Origin: Gammaproteobacteria bacterium
GTDB lineage: Bacteria; Pseudomonadota; Gammaproteobacteria; Burkholderiales; Burkholderiaceae_C
NCBI GenBank assembly: GCA_018815325.1
Contig: JAHIYE010000009.1
Coordinates: 62,001 to 126,000 of the forward strand
Direction of reading: 5' to 3'
Length of the DNA: 64,000 bases
Shown here: in pieces, positions 8,360-17,493 of the stretch
Layout: each line of letters opens with the position of its first letter
Numbering within the stretch: the stretch's first letter is position 1
The notes under the pieces: generated by a model
What the model saw: the letters and a program-made list of their open reading frames with translations, nothing else
What the model was told of the DNA's origin: nothing
The model's database searches: none
Position numbers and translations under genes: made by a program

Positions 8360-9652
8360 GTGAATCCATCACCCGATTCGACGCCGGCACGGCAACGAGC
8401 CCACATCCTTCAGGAACACAGCACGACCTACCGTGCCATTCGCCAGGCCACCGAAGCGCTCGCGGCGCCACTCTCGGCAGAAGACTGCGCCATCCAGTCG
8501 ATGCCGGACGCCAGCCCGGTCAAGTGGCATCTGGCACACACCAGCTGGTTTTTTGAAACCTTTGTGCTGGCCCCCCACCTGCCGGGCTATGGCGACTTCA
8601 ACCCCGCCTTCCGCGTGCTCTTCAACTCGTACTACAACGCGGTGGGCGACAAGCACCCGCGTCCCGAGCGCGGCATGCTGTCCCGCCCCGGCCTGGACGA
8701 GGTGCTGGCCTATCGCCACCATGTTGACCAGGCCATGCTCACCCTGATGCAGCAACCCGCTTTGGCCGGGCAAACTGCGCAGCTGATTGAGCTGGGCCTG
8801 CACCACGAGCAGCAGCACCAGGAACTCATCCTGACTGACCTCAAGCACCTGCTCTCGCGCAACCCGCAAAAGCCGGCCTACCAGAAGCAATGGCCCCTCA
8901 CCTCAGTGCGCAGCAGCAAGATGCAATGGCTCTCTTTCGCTGAGGGGCTGCGTGAGATGGGCCATGACGGGCCAACCTTTGCCTTCGACAACGAAACCCC
9001 TCGCCACCGGGTCTGGCTCGATGCTTTCCAGATCGCCTCGCAGCCCGTGACCCACGGCGACTTCATCGAGTTCATCGACGACGGTGGCTACCGTCGCCCC
9101 GAACTGTGGCTTTCCGCCGGCTGGGATGCTGTCACGCAACAGGGCTGGCAGGCCCCCGCTTACTGGACCCAGGATGCCGGGCAATGGCGTGTTTTCACCC
9201 TGCATGGCGAAGTGGCCGTTGATCCCGATACACCGGTCTGCCACGTGAGCTTTTTCGAGGCCGAGGCGTTTGCGCGCTGGGCCGGCGCCCGGCTGCCGAC
9301 CGAAGCCGAGTGGGAGATTGCCGCGCGCGATGCACCCCGCGCCGGCAATTTCCTGGAGAGTGGCGCCCTGCACCCCCTCGCCCCCAAACCCGCGCGCGCC
9401 GAGGGTTTGCTCGCCCAGGCTTTTGGCGATGTGTGGGAGTGGACCCGCAGCGACTACGGGCCTTACCCCGGCTTTCAGCCCACCGCTGGCGCCGTGGGCG
9501 AGTACAACGGCAAGTTCATGTGCGGCCAGCATGTGCTGCGCGGTGGCTCGTGTGCCACGCCGGCCAGCCATATCCGCGCCACCTACCGCAACTTCTTCCC
9601 GCCGGCGACGCGCTGGCAGTTCTCCGGCCTGCGCCTCGCGCGCGATGCCTGA
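8360..9652 (+). CDS. egtB: EgtB-like ergothioneine biosynthesis sulfoxide synthase family protein, 430 aa
   Basis: The protein has the two EgtB parts. The first is a DinB-like domain with iron-ligand candidates in VKWHLAH (H57/H60) and HHEQQH (H149/H153). The second is an FGE-sulfatase-type domain from ~190, with EAEAFARWAGARLPTEAEWE, DVWEWTRSDYGPYPGF and the C-terminal VLRGGSCATP...RNFFPP. EgtB joins a thiol to hercynine (trimethylhistidine). The start is GTG at 8360 with AGGGAGG about 6 nt upstream. The methyltransferase EgtD, which makes the substrate and often adjoins it, is not beside it here. Confidence 0.85.
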   Translation: MNPSPDSTPARQRAHILQEHSTTYRAIRQATEALAAPLSAEDCAIQSMPDASPVKWHLAHTSWFFETFVLAPHLPGYGDFNPAFRVLFNSYYNAVGDKHPRPERGMLSRPGLDEVLAYRHHVDQAMLTLMQQPALAGQTAQLIELGLHHEQQHQELILTDLKHLLSRNPQKPAYQKQWPLTSVRSSKMQWLSFAEGLREMGHDGPTFAFDNETPRHRVWLDAFQIASQPVTHGDFIEFIDDGGYRRPELWLSAGWDAVTQQGWQAPAYWTQDAGQWRVFTLHGEVAVDPDTPVCHVSFFEAEAFARWAGARLPTEAEWEIAARDAPRAGNFLESGALHPLAPKPARAEGLLAQAFGDVWEWTRSDYGPYPGFQPTAGAVGEYNGKFMCGQHVLRGGSCATPASHIRATYRNFFPPATRWQFSGLRLARDA

Positions 9653-9682
9653 GTCAGGCCAGCTTCTTGCTAGTCATGAAGC

Positions 9683-11323
<1,641 letters not shown>

Positions 11324-11363
11324 AACGACGGGGTCGACAGGGTCACTCCTTGAGCAACCCGGC

Positions 11364-11597
11364 TCAGGCGCCGAGCCAGCTTTCCACCTTGTCACGGCTG
11401 GGCACGCCACCCGCATGAACCACTTTACCGTTGATCACAACGCCAGGCGTGCTCATCACACCGTAGCCCATGATGTCGCGCAGTTCTTCGACCTTTTCCA
11501 GACTGACTGTCACGCCTCTGGCCTTCGCCACCTGGTCAATCAGCGCGATGGTGTTTTTGCAGTTGGCACAACCTGTGCCGAGTACCTTGATGTCCAT
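11364..11597 (-). CDS. Small thioredoxin-fold protein (redox-active disulfide protein 2 family), 77 aa
   Basis: The 77-residue protein starts MDIKVLGTGCANCKNT, with the CxxC active site at C10 and C13, and has the typical YGVMSTPGVVINGKVVHAG block. The start at 11597 is chosen because AAGGA lies 8 nt upstream and it gives the standard length. Members of this family are found with YraQ/ArsP-type permeases. It is the last gene of a leftward run with the metallo-hydrolase, permease and SigZ. Confidence 0.9.
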   Translation of the reverse strand: MDIKVLGTGCANCKNTIALIDQVAKARGVTVSLEKVEELRDIMGYGVMSTPGVVINGKVVHAGGVPSRDKVESWLGA

Positions 11598-11646
11598 GAT
11601 GAGTCCTTGATGTGAGATTAAAAGGGGATGACTTGTTATTGGGCGC

Positions 11647-12573
11647 TCACTCGCGCTCCATTTCGAGGTAAGTGAGGTTGGCCAACTGGGGCAGCCACAC
11701 GTCCGCATGTTGCAGATGTTTGAACGGCGCACCGTCAAACCCTTTGACCGCTGCGCTGAGATCAGTGCCTTGCTCCACGGCTTTGCCCATCTGCCGGCGC
11801 AGCGCCAACAAGAGGTCCCGTGTGTCTTTGCGAGCCGTGGCCAGATCGGTCACATTGCCGTGACCGGGGACGATAACCGTGGGCTGGATCTGATCAATCA
11901 CCGCGAAAGATTCCAGCCAGGCCCTGGTGCTGCTCACCGGGAGCAGACCAAGAGTCCGGTCCACATAGACCACGTCGCCGGTGAGCATCACGCCGCTCTG
12001 CGGCAACCAGACCAAGCTGTCACCCGGCGTGTGGCCGCCGTGGCGGTGCTTCACCTCGATCACGACGCCACCGAACTCCAGCTTGTTTTCAGGCCCTTGC
12101 AACCACCGCGTGGCATAAGCGGGTTCGGTGCCATCCAGTCGCTCCTTCAAGACCGGCTTCAAGCCGCTCAGATGCTCCTGCGCCCGCGCCTTCATGTCAG
12201 CCTCGGCGTCGGCATGGGCGATGATCTCGGCCCCATGGGCCTTGAAGTAACCGTTGCCCAGCCAGCGATGATCCTGCCCGCCGGTGTTGATGACCCACTT
12301 GATGGGTTGTGGCGAGACCTTCCTGGCCGCTTCGGCAATCTGGCGTGCGCTCTGGAAGCTAGCGCCCGGGTCGATCAGCACCGCACCGTCTTTGGTCACC
12401 ACCAGGCCGATGTTGGCATTCAGGCCCTCGTTTTCATACGTGCGGCCCCCGGTATCGCCAACGTGGGCGTACACACCTGGCGCGATGGGCCGGAAGCTCA
12501 CCTCCACCGCCCGCGCAGGGCCGCTGATCAGCGTGGCAGCGCTCACAGCCAGCGCCATCCAGAACTTTGTCAT
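11647..12573 (-). CDS. Periplasmic MBL-fold metallo-hydrolase with incomplete metal site, 308 aa
   Basis: A signal peptide is evident (hydrophobic stretch ending SGPARA around residue 22). The metallo-beta-lactamase fold shows LIDPG, then INTGGQDHRWLGN (residues 95-107), HGGHTPGDS (H181), MLTGD (D200) and PGHG (H238). The usual HxHxDH motif is reduced to GGxDH, so the first two histidine ligands are missing, while D101, H102, H181, D200 and H238 remain. The family includes quinoprotein-relay and sulfur-oxidation-associated hydrolases. Substrate unknown. Confidence 0.85.
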   Translation of the reverse strand: MTKFWMALAVSAATLISGPARAVEVSFRPIAPGVYAHVGDTGGRTYENEGLNANIGLVVTKDGAVLIDPGASFQSARQIAEAARKVSPQPIKWVINTGGQDHRWLGNGYFKAHGAEIIAHADAEADMKARAQEHLSGLKPVLKERLDGTEPAYATRWLQGPENKLEFGGVVIEVKHRHGGHTPGDSLVWLPQSGVMLTGDVVYVDRTLGLLPVSSTRAWLESFAVIDQIQPTVIVPGHGNVTDLATARKDTRDLLLALRRQMGKAVEQGTDLSAAVKGFDGAPFKHLQHADVWLPQLANLTYLEMERE

Positions 12574-12608
12574 TGTTTCAGTCTCCTTGTTTTTGATGCG
12601 TCAGAAGG

Positions 12609-13655
12609 TCACAAGACCGCGTTGAAAACAAAGCCCACCAGCAAGATGCCTGCAGCCACCACCCCGGCGAAGGTCGCGATCAGCCGAACCTTGAGCACCT
12701 TGCGCAGGATGATCATCTCCGGCAGCGACAGTGCAATCACGCTCATCATGAAGGCCAGCACCGTGCCCAGCGCCGCACCTTTGGCCAGCAGGGCCTGCAC
12801 GATCGGAATCACGCCAGCCGCATTGGTGTACATCGGCACACCAATGACAACGGCCAGGGGCACCGACCACCAGGCGTCCTTGCCCATGAAGCTGGCCATG
12901 AAGTCCTGCGGTACATAACCGTGAATACCGGCGCCAATGGCGATGCCCGCCAGGATGTAGGGCCAGACCTTGCCCACGATCTCGTACACCGAAGCAAAAC
13001 CTGCCTGCACACGGTCGGCCAGGGTGATGTCCGCCGCTTCAAACCCGGCGGACATCCTGGGCATGTCGCGTACCCAGTCTTCCAGGTGGGCCTCCATCTT
13101 CAGGCGCCCGATGACCCAGCCCGCCGCAATGGCCACCGACAGCCCCAGGCCGAGGTAGAGCAGTGCCACCTTCCAGCCGAACATGCCAAACAGCAGCGTG
13201 AGCGCCACCTCATTCACCATGGGGGCTGCAATCAGGAAAGAGAAGGTCACCCCCAGCGGCACCCCGGCCTGCACGAACCCGATGAACAGCGGCACCGCCG
13301 AGCAGGAGCAAAACGGCGTCACGATCCCCAGGCTGGCTGCCATCACATTCGCCACGCCCTCGGTGCGGCCAGCCAGCAAGGCACGGGTGCGCTCGGGTGT
13401 GAAGTAGCTGTTGACCATGCCCATGACGAAGACGACACCGGTGAGCAGCATCAACACTTTCGGGGTGTCGTAGAGGAAAAACTGGAGCGCTCCACCCAGA
13501 TGGCTGTCACGTTCCACCGGCAACCAAGCCACCAAGGCTTCTGACACCGGGTTCAAGGCCTGGTAGATGGCGATCCACACCATGGCTGCGAGCATGAGGA
13601 AGGCCGCAGGTTGGCGACGGGGCCAGGCTTTGATGGAAAGCGTGTGTGCGTTCAT
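12609..13655 (-). CDS. Permease of the YraQ/ArsP (DUF318) family, 348 aa
   Basis: There are eight or more hydrophobic segments. The family hallmark PFCSCSAVPLFIGFVQAGVP, with a CxC pair, lies near residue 110, and APMVNEVAL follows it. The second half repeats the pattern with YTNAAGVIPIVQALLAKG. Relatives move organoarsenicals or act with small redox-disulfide proteins. The start at 13655 avoids an upstream extension with no coding character. Together with the thioredoxin-like and MBL genes downstream it forms a single leftward operon. Confidence 0.88.
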   Translation of the reverse strand: MNAHTLSIKAWPRRQPAAFLMLAAMVWIAIYQALNPVSEALVAWLPVERDSHLGGALQFFLYDTPKVLMLLTGVVFVMGMVNSYFTPERTRALLAGRTEGVANVMAASLGIVTPFCSCSAVPLFIGFVQAGVPLGVTFSFLIAAPMVNEVALTLLFGMFGWKVALLYLGLGLSVAIAAGWVIGRLKMEAHLEDWVRDMPRMSAGFEAADITLADRVQAGFASVYEIVGKVWPYILAGIAIGAGIHGYVPQDFMASFMGKDAWWSVPLAVVIGVPMYTNAAGVIPIVQALLAKGAALGTVLAFMMSVIALSLPEMIILRKVLKVRLIATFAGVVAAGILLVGFVFNAVL

Positions 13656-13764
13656 GTCAGTGAAGACGACTGACACATCAAAAAGACGCACTTATCAAGA
13701 AATTATTTTGTAACTACCTGGAGAACAGGCGACAGGCCGGGCCCCGATCCCTTGGCAGGGCGCC

Positions 13765-14313
13765 TCAGCGCTCACCCGGCTGATCAAGCAGTGGGCGCGG
13801 CACAAAATCCTCAACATGACCGGCCTCATCCACCTTGACCTGACAGGCGATGGTCATGCGCTCATGAAGGCGTTGTCGCGCACGCTGGAGGCGAGATTTC
13901 GCGGTACTGAGGTTGAGGCCAACCCGGGCCGCATAGTCTGCCTGTGACAGGCCCTCCAAGTCGCACAGCACGATGGCTTCCCGGTCTGACCCTTTGAGCT
14001 CTGACAACACCCGCGGCAGACAGGCCGTGAGCTTGTCCACGGGGGCATCCTCCGGCAAGACGGCAGGCAAATCGTCAGGCAGCTCCACCATCTCCCGTTT
14101 GAGCTTCAAACGATCAGCCAGCGCGTTACGGGCAACCTCGAAAAGCCAGGCCCTTGCATTTTGAACACTGCAAAACCTGTCTCCCTGGCGCAAGGCCTTC
14201 ATGAACAAGTCCTGCATCAGGTCGTCCACGTCCTGAGGCTGGCCAAGCCGGTGGCGAAGCCAGGACCGCAGCTCGGCGGCGTGGTTTTTCCATGCGGTGT
14301 CCAGGCAATTCAT
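13765..14313 (-). CDS. sigZ: ECF-like RNA polymerase sigma factor, SigZ type, 182 aa
   Basis: Sigma region 2 is visible as DVDDLMQDLFMKALRQ and region 4 as LEGLSQADYAARVGLNLSTAKSRLQRARQRL. The C-terminal tail CQVKVDEAGHVEDFVPRP resembles the SigZ group. It heads the leftward operon with the permease, MBL-fold hydrolase and redox protein, and so probably controls them. The 109-bp gap before the permease could hold its target promoter. No anti-sigma factor is adjacent, which is unusual for an ECF factor. Confidence 0.85.
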   Translation of the reverse strand: MNCLDTAWKNHAAELRSWLRHRLGQPQDVDDLMQDLFMKALRQGDRFCSVQNARAWLFEVARNALADRLKLKREMVELPDDLPAVLPEDAPVDKLTACLPRVLSELKGSDREAIVLCDLEGLSQADYAARVGLNLSTAKSRLQRARQRLHERMTIACQVKVDEAGHVEDFVPRPLLDQPGER

Positions 14314-14455
14314 GGCATTTACGCGCTACGGAGATGGGGAGCCAATTCGTTGCGCCGATACGGCCAACGCGTGCACAAGGTCAATTTCCTTCATCCATTG
14401 ACGATACAACAGTTATCGGATGTATTTTTCAATCCGCCCTGACATCCCCGGCTTG

Positions 14456-14779
14456 GCTCACGCTGTCGCGCGAGCTGGGCGTGGCTTTTACCTGGGCTAC
14501 GCCGAGCTGGTCAGCGAAGCCGGGGTGGAAGAAGGCGTGGACAGCATCGGCGGCAGTTGCATCATCGCCCCCTCGGGCGAGGTGGTGGCCCGGTGCCTCA
14601 CCAAGGGCGACGAGGTGGCCATCGCCCGCTGCGACCTGGACTTTTGCGCCGTGTACAAACGCACCACCTTCAACTTTGACCTGCACCGCCAACCCCACGC
14701 CTATGGCCTGATCGTCGAGCGCAAGGGCGAAACCCTGGCAGCCGATGGCTCACCGCTGAGCGCGCCGCCGACCGCCTGA
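14456..14779 (+). pseudogene. Remnant of N-carbamoyl-D-amino-acid amidohydrolase (nitrilase family)
   Basis: The fragment reads YLGYAELVSEAGVE, then directly GVDSIGGSCIIAPSGEVV and NFDLHRQPHAYGLIVE. The first block corresponds to the early-middle part of carbamoylases (LGYAELV) and the others to their last ~60 residues. About 140 residues between them, including the catalytic lysine and cysteine, are gone. The preceding homologous piece (LSRELGVAF) lies in another frame, so there is also a frameshift near 14487. No plausible start or ribosome site is seen. Confidence 0.75.
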
Positions 14780-14787
14780 ATTGCCTG

Positions 14788-15144
14788 CTACACCGCGCGC
14801 CCATCGTAGTGGTGCACCGCCATGGCAGAAAGATCCACGCCCTCCAGGCAGCGTATGTTCACGGCCGCCATGGCGTTGCCCTTGGGGTCGATGCCCTCGC
14901 CATAGGGATGCATGCCGCACGTGGGGCAAAACAGGTGCTTGATGACGTGCTTGTTGAAGGTGTAGCTGCGCATGGCTTCGGGCGGCGTCAGCAGGCGCAG
15001 TTGGGTGCGCGGCACAAACCACATGAGTGAGCCCTTGCGCTGGCAGATGGAGCAGTTGCAGTCCATGGCGCTACTCAGTTCGCCCTCCACTTCAAATTTG
15101 ATCTGGCCGCAGTGGCAGCTGCCGCTGTAAGTTGTCGAGGTCAT
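14788..15144 (-). CDS. GFA family zinc-binding protein, 118 aa
   Basis: The protein begins with the GFA (glutathione-dependent formaldehyde-activating-like) zinc motifs GSCHCGQIKFEVEG and DCNCSICQRKG, and has a third cysteine pair in LFCPTCGMHPYGEG. The CxC and CxxC pairs bind structural and active-site zinc in this family. Actual function is not known for most members. It is the third gene of a leftward set (SRPBCC, VOC, GFA) facing a TetR regulator. Confidence 0.88.
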   Translation of the reverse strand: MTSTTYSGSCHCGQIKFEVEGELSSAMDCNCSICQRKGSLMWFVPRTQLRLLTPPEAMRSYTFNKHVIKHLFCPTCGMHPYGEGIDPKGNAMAAVNIRCLEGVDLSAMAVHHYDGRAV

Positions 15145-15194
15145 CGTTCTATCCTTTCTTTTCCATCAAGATCGTCATGTCTTACTTACCTGCA

Positions 15195-15611
15195 TCAGGC
15201 AGGCACGATCACCATCCAGCCCACGCCAAAGCGGTCTTCCAGCATGCCGAAGGCGGGGGACCAAAAAGTCTTGCCCAGCGGCATCGTCACTTTGCCGCCG
15301 CCTTGCAGCAGCGCGTTGAAGCTGCGCTCAGCCTCGGCCGCATCGGCCACGCCCAGCGACAGCGAAAAGCCCTTGAAACTGGGCTGCATATTGCTGTTGC
15401 CGTCTGACACCATCAGCATGGTGCTGCCAATGCGCAGGTTGGCGTGCATGATCTTGTTTTCAAACCCGGGCGGAATGGCCCCCGGCGGCGGCGGGTCTGG
15501 GGCCTCGTTCATGCGCATCTGCAGCGTCACTTCTGCGCCCAGTGCCTCCTTGTAGAAGGCAATGGCCTCTTCGCAGCGGCCGTTGAAAAACAGGTAGGGT
15601 TCGACTTTCAT
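15195..15611 (-). CDS. VOC family protein (PhnB-like), 138 aa
   Basis: The sequence MKVEPYLFFNGRCEEAIAFYKEALGAEV is the PhnB/3-demethylubiquinone-methyltransferase-like VOC start. FSLSLGVADAAEAERSFNAL and a C-terminal DRFGVGWMV complete the fold. The start at 15611 has AAGGAG 8 nt upstream. It lies 14 nt after the SRPBCC gene stop, so the two are cotranscribed. Role unknown. Confidence 0.85.
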   Translation of the reverse strand: MKVEPYLFFNGRCEEAIAFYKEALGAEVTLQMRMNEAPDPPPPGAIPPGFENKIMHANLRIGSTMLMVSDGNSNMQPSFKGFSLSLGVADAAEAERSFNALLQGGGKVTMPLGKTFWSPAFGMLEDRFGVGWMVIVPA

Positions 15612-15625
15612 GTGTAGCTCCTTGC

Positions 15626-16075
15626 TTAGTTGGGGATTTCCGGCTCGACCAGTTTGGCAAGCTGGGCCAGTGACTCTTGCCAGCCCAGGTAGCACATCTC
15701 GACGGGGATGACGGCGGGCAGCCCTTCCACCACGATACGCAACTCGGTGCCACAGGTCACAGGCTTGAGGGTGACTGTGATCTTCATCTCACCAGGCAGG
15801 TTTGGGTCGTCAAACTTGTCGGTGTAGCAAATCTTGCTGGCGGGTAGCAGCTCCAGGTATTCCCCCCCAAAGCTGTGGCTGCCGCCCGTGCCGAAATTGG
15901 TGAACGCCATCTTGTAGCTGCCGCCCACCCTGGCATCCAGGTGAGAGATCTTGCAGGTGAAGCCGTAGGGCGCCACCCATTTGCTCATGGCATCGGGCTC
16001 CAGGAATGCCCGGTAGACGCGCTCTGGTGGCGCCCGTAGTACCCGGTGCAGTGTGACGGTGTTGGTGGTGGACAT
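15626..16075 (-). CDS. SRPBCC/AHSA1-domain protein, 149 aa
   Basis: The N-terminus TVTLHRVLRAPPERVYRAFLEPDAMSKWVAP is the typical AHSA1 (activator of Hsp90 ATPase-like) opening used by many START-fold ligand-binding proteins. GWQESLAQLAKLVE forms the C-terminal helix. The gene is first in a leftward operon with VOC and GFA proteins and is divergent from a TetR regulator across 132 bp containing two palindromes. Ligand unknown. Confidence 0.87.
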   Translation of the reverse strand: MSTTNTVTLHRVLRAPPERVYRAFLEPDAMSKWVAPYGFTCKISHLDARVGGSYKMAFTNFGTGGSHSFGGEYLELLPASKICYTDKFDDPNLPGEMKITVTLKPVTCGTELRIVVEGLPAVIPVEMCYLGWQESLAQLAKLVEPEIPN

Positions 16076-16148
16076 GGTCTGCTTTCCTTCAGGTTAAAGA
16101 TGCCGCAACGCCTTGTTTTGGCTGGTTTTGGCCGTGACGAACACTCAT

Positions 16149-16165
16149 TGTGTACAGCGTACACA
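16149..16165. promoter_or_regulatory. Candidate TetR operator, 17-bp inverted repeat
   Basis: TGTGTACAGCGTACACA has 7-bp arms (TGTGTAC/GTACACA) around a 3-bp spacer. It lies between the divergent SRPBCC and TetR genes, 74 bp upstream of the SRPBCC start. Confidence 0.65.
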
Positions 16166-16183
16166 AAAGAATACCATGGATAA

Positions 16184-16196
16184 TGGACAGTGTCCA
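16184..16196. promoter_or_regulatory. Second palindrome in TetR/SRPBCC intergenic region
   Basis: TGGACAGTGTCCA is a perfect palindrome with 6-bp arms around one base. It lies 12 bp before the TetR ATG. Its ACA/TGT core resembles the neighbouring operator candidate, so autorepression is plausible. Confidence 0.55.
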
Positions 16197-16207
16197 CATC
16201 CTCATTC

Positions 16208-16852
16208 ATGTCCACCTCTTCCGCCCCCCCCACACGTGACACCTACCGCCATGGCGACCTGCGCCGCGCCCTGCTGGAAGCCGGCATGGCGCTGGCCCGC
16301 GAAGGGGGCCCCGCAGCCGTCAAGCTGCGCGAGGCCACCCGCCAGGCGGGCGTGGCGCCCAATGCGGCCTACCGCCACTTCGCCAGCCAGCAGGATCTGC
16401 TGCAGGCGGTGCGTGCAGAGTCTTTGTCTGCAGTGGCCAAGGCCATGGAAGACGAGCTGGCCGCCATCCCGCCGGGCCTCTCACCGGCCGACCATGCCCG
16501 CGCCAGCGTACGCGCCGTGGGCACCGGCTACCTGCGCTTCGCCCAGGCCGAGCCGGGCTTGTTTCGCACGGCGTTTGCGCGCTCTGACAAGCTGATTCAG
16601 GCCACGCCCGAATGGCCTACGGCAGGGCCGGGCGGGCGCAACCCCTATGAGCTGCTGTGCGATGCGGTCGACCAACTGGTGGCGGCCGGCATCATGCCCG
16701 CCGCCAAGCGCCCCGGCGCCGAGATACTGGCTTGGTCCGCCGTGCACGGCCTGGCCATGCTGGTGGTGGATGGCCCGCTGGCAGCACCCGTGGGCCCGCA
16801 CTTCCAGGCCTTCGGCCAGCGGCTGCTGGATATGGTGGAAAAGGGGCTCTAG
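16208..16852 (+). CDS. TetR-family transcriptional regulator, 214 aa
   Basis: The N-terminal helix-turn-helix is clear: RRALLEAGMALAREGGPAAVKLREATRQAGVAPNAAYRHFASQQDLLQAV. The C-terminal ~150 residues form a ligand-binding domain of the WHG type. I use the ATG at 16208; a GTG six codons earlier would add a duplicated MSTSS. It is divergent from the SRPBCC/VOC/GFA operon, with two palindromes between them, and is the probable repressor of that operon. Confidence 0.87.
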   Translation: MSTSSAPPTRDTYRHGDLRRALLEAGMALAREGGPAAVKLREATRQAGVAPNAAYRHFASQQDLLQAVRAESLSAVAKAMEDELAAIPPGLSPADHARASVRAVGTGYLRFAQAEPGLFRTAFARSDKLIQATPEWPTAGPGGRNPYELLCDAVDQLVAAGIMPAAKRPGAEILAWSAVHGLAMLVVDGPLAAPVGPHFQAFGQRLLDMVEKGL

Positions 16853-16881
16853 CTGTCGGGATAGGTGGGAGCGCCACCGAG

Positions 16882-16975
16882 CTGCGGATTCTCACAGTGC
16901 GGAGGAGTTGCAGAGCGTGCTGGTTCTGCACTGCGGCAGTTTGGGTACCGGCTGAAAAGAGCAGCGCCGCAAAAC
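16882..16975 (+). pseudogene. Decayed 3' fragment of a NifA-like sigma-54 activator gene
   Basis: From CTGCGGATTCTCACAGTG to CGCCGCAAAAC, the DNA follows the 3' end of the activator gene at 11202-11328 closely, encoding ADSHSAEELQSVL. It lacks about 43 bp located between two GCGGCA copies, which shifts the frame out of the Fis helix-turn-helix. No upstream remainder of the gene is present. It lies between the TetR gene and the restriction cassette. Confidence 0.75.
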
Positions 16976-17493
16976 CCTGGGCGATGAGGCGTTGTCGGCT
17001 GCCTGTTTTCGGCAGGAACGGAGGTTCACAGGTTTGTAATCAAAGTCCGACTCAGGCTGGTCAGAGTCATTCATGCCCCACGATCGGAGCGACTGCGGCC
17101 GGCAATGACCGGCCATTCGACGGACTGCCGCACAGAGGGTCGCTTCGACGCCGGCATCGGGCATTTGATAGTTGCCGGAGCAATCCCAGTGTGGCCGACC
17201 GATCTCCTACTTGAAATTACATGAGCGCCGCACCCGCTAGTCTTCATCCCAATTGCCAAGAGCGTCACCAGCATGATCTAATTTCACGTTTATCATATGT
17301 CAGTAACTCAAATAGGCCTTCAACGCGCGTAGGCAGCAATGAGCGCCATCTTTGCAGGAACCGGCGGCGCAATGGGTTAACTCCGGTTCAGTGGGGGTGC
17401 TGCATCCGGTCCAGCTTGCGTGTGCTTAATATTCGTATAGGCGGCAGAGTCTTCGGCTCGCACGATACGTTAACCAACACAGACACAACGAAG
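16976..17493. other. 518-bp stretch without a recognisable gene
   Basis: No reading frame here has coding character. An open frame continuous with the methyltransferase from 17221 gives a basic, cysteine-rich sequence unlike any methyltransferase N-terminus. The region presumably holds the left junction of the restriction island and the promoter of its first gene. No clear terminal repeats are seen. Confidence 0.4.

Noticed and set aside
17221-17493. In-frame N-terminal extension of the methyltransferase
   Set aside because: The added 91 residues precede motif I of a complete methyltransferase and look non-coding; [14 protein letters not shown] is the normal beginning.
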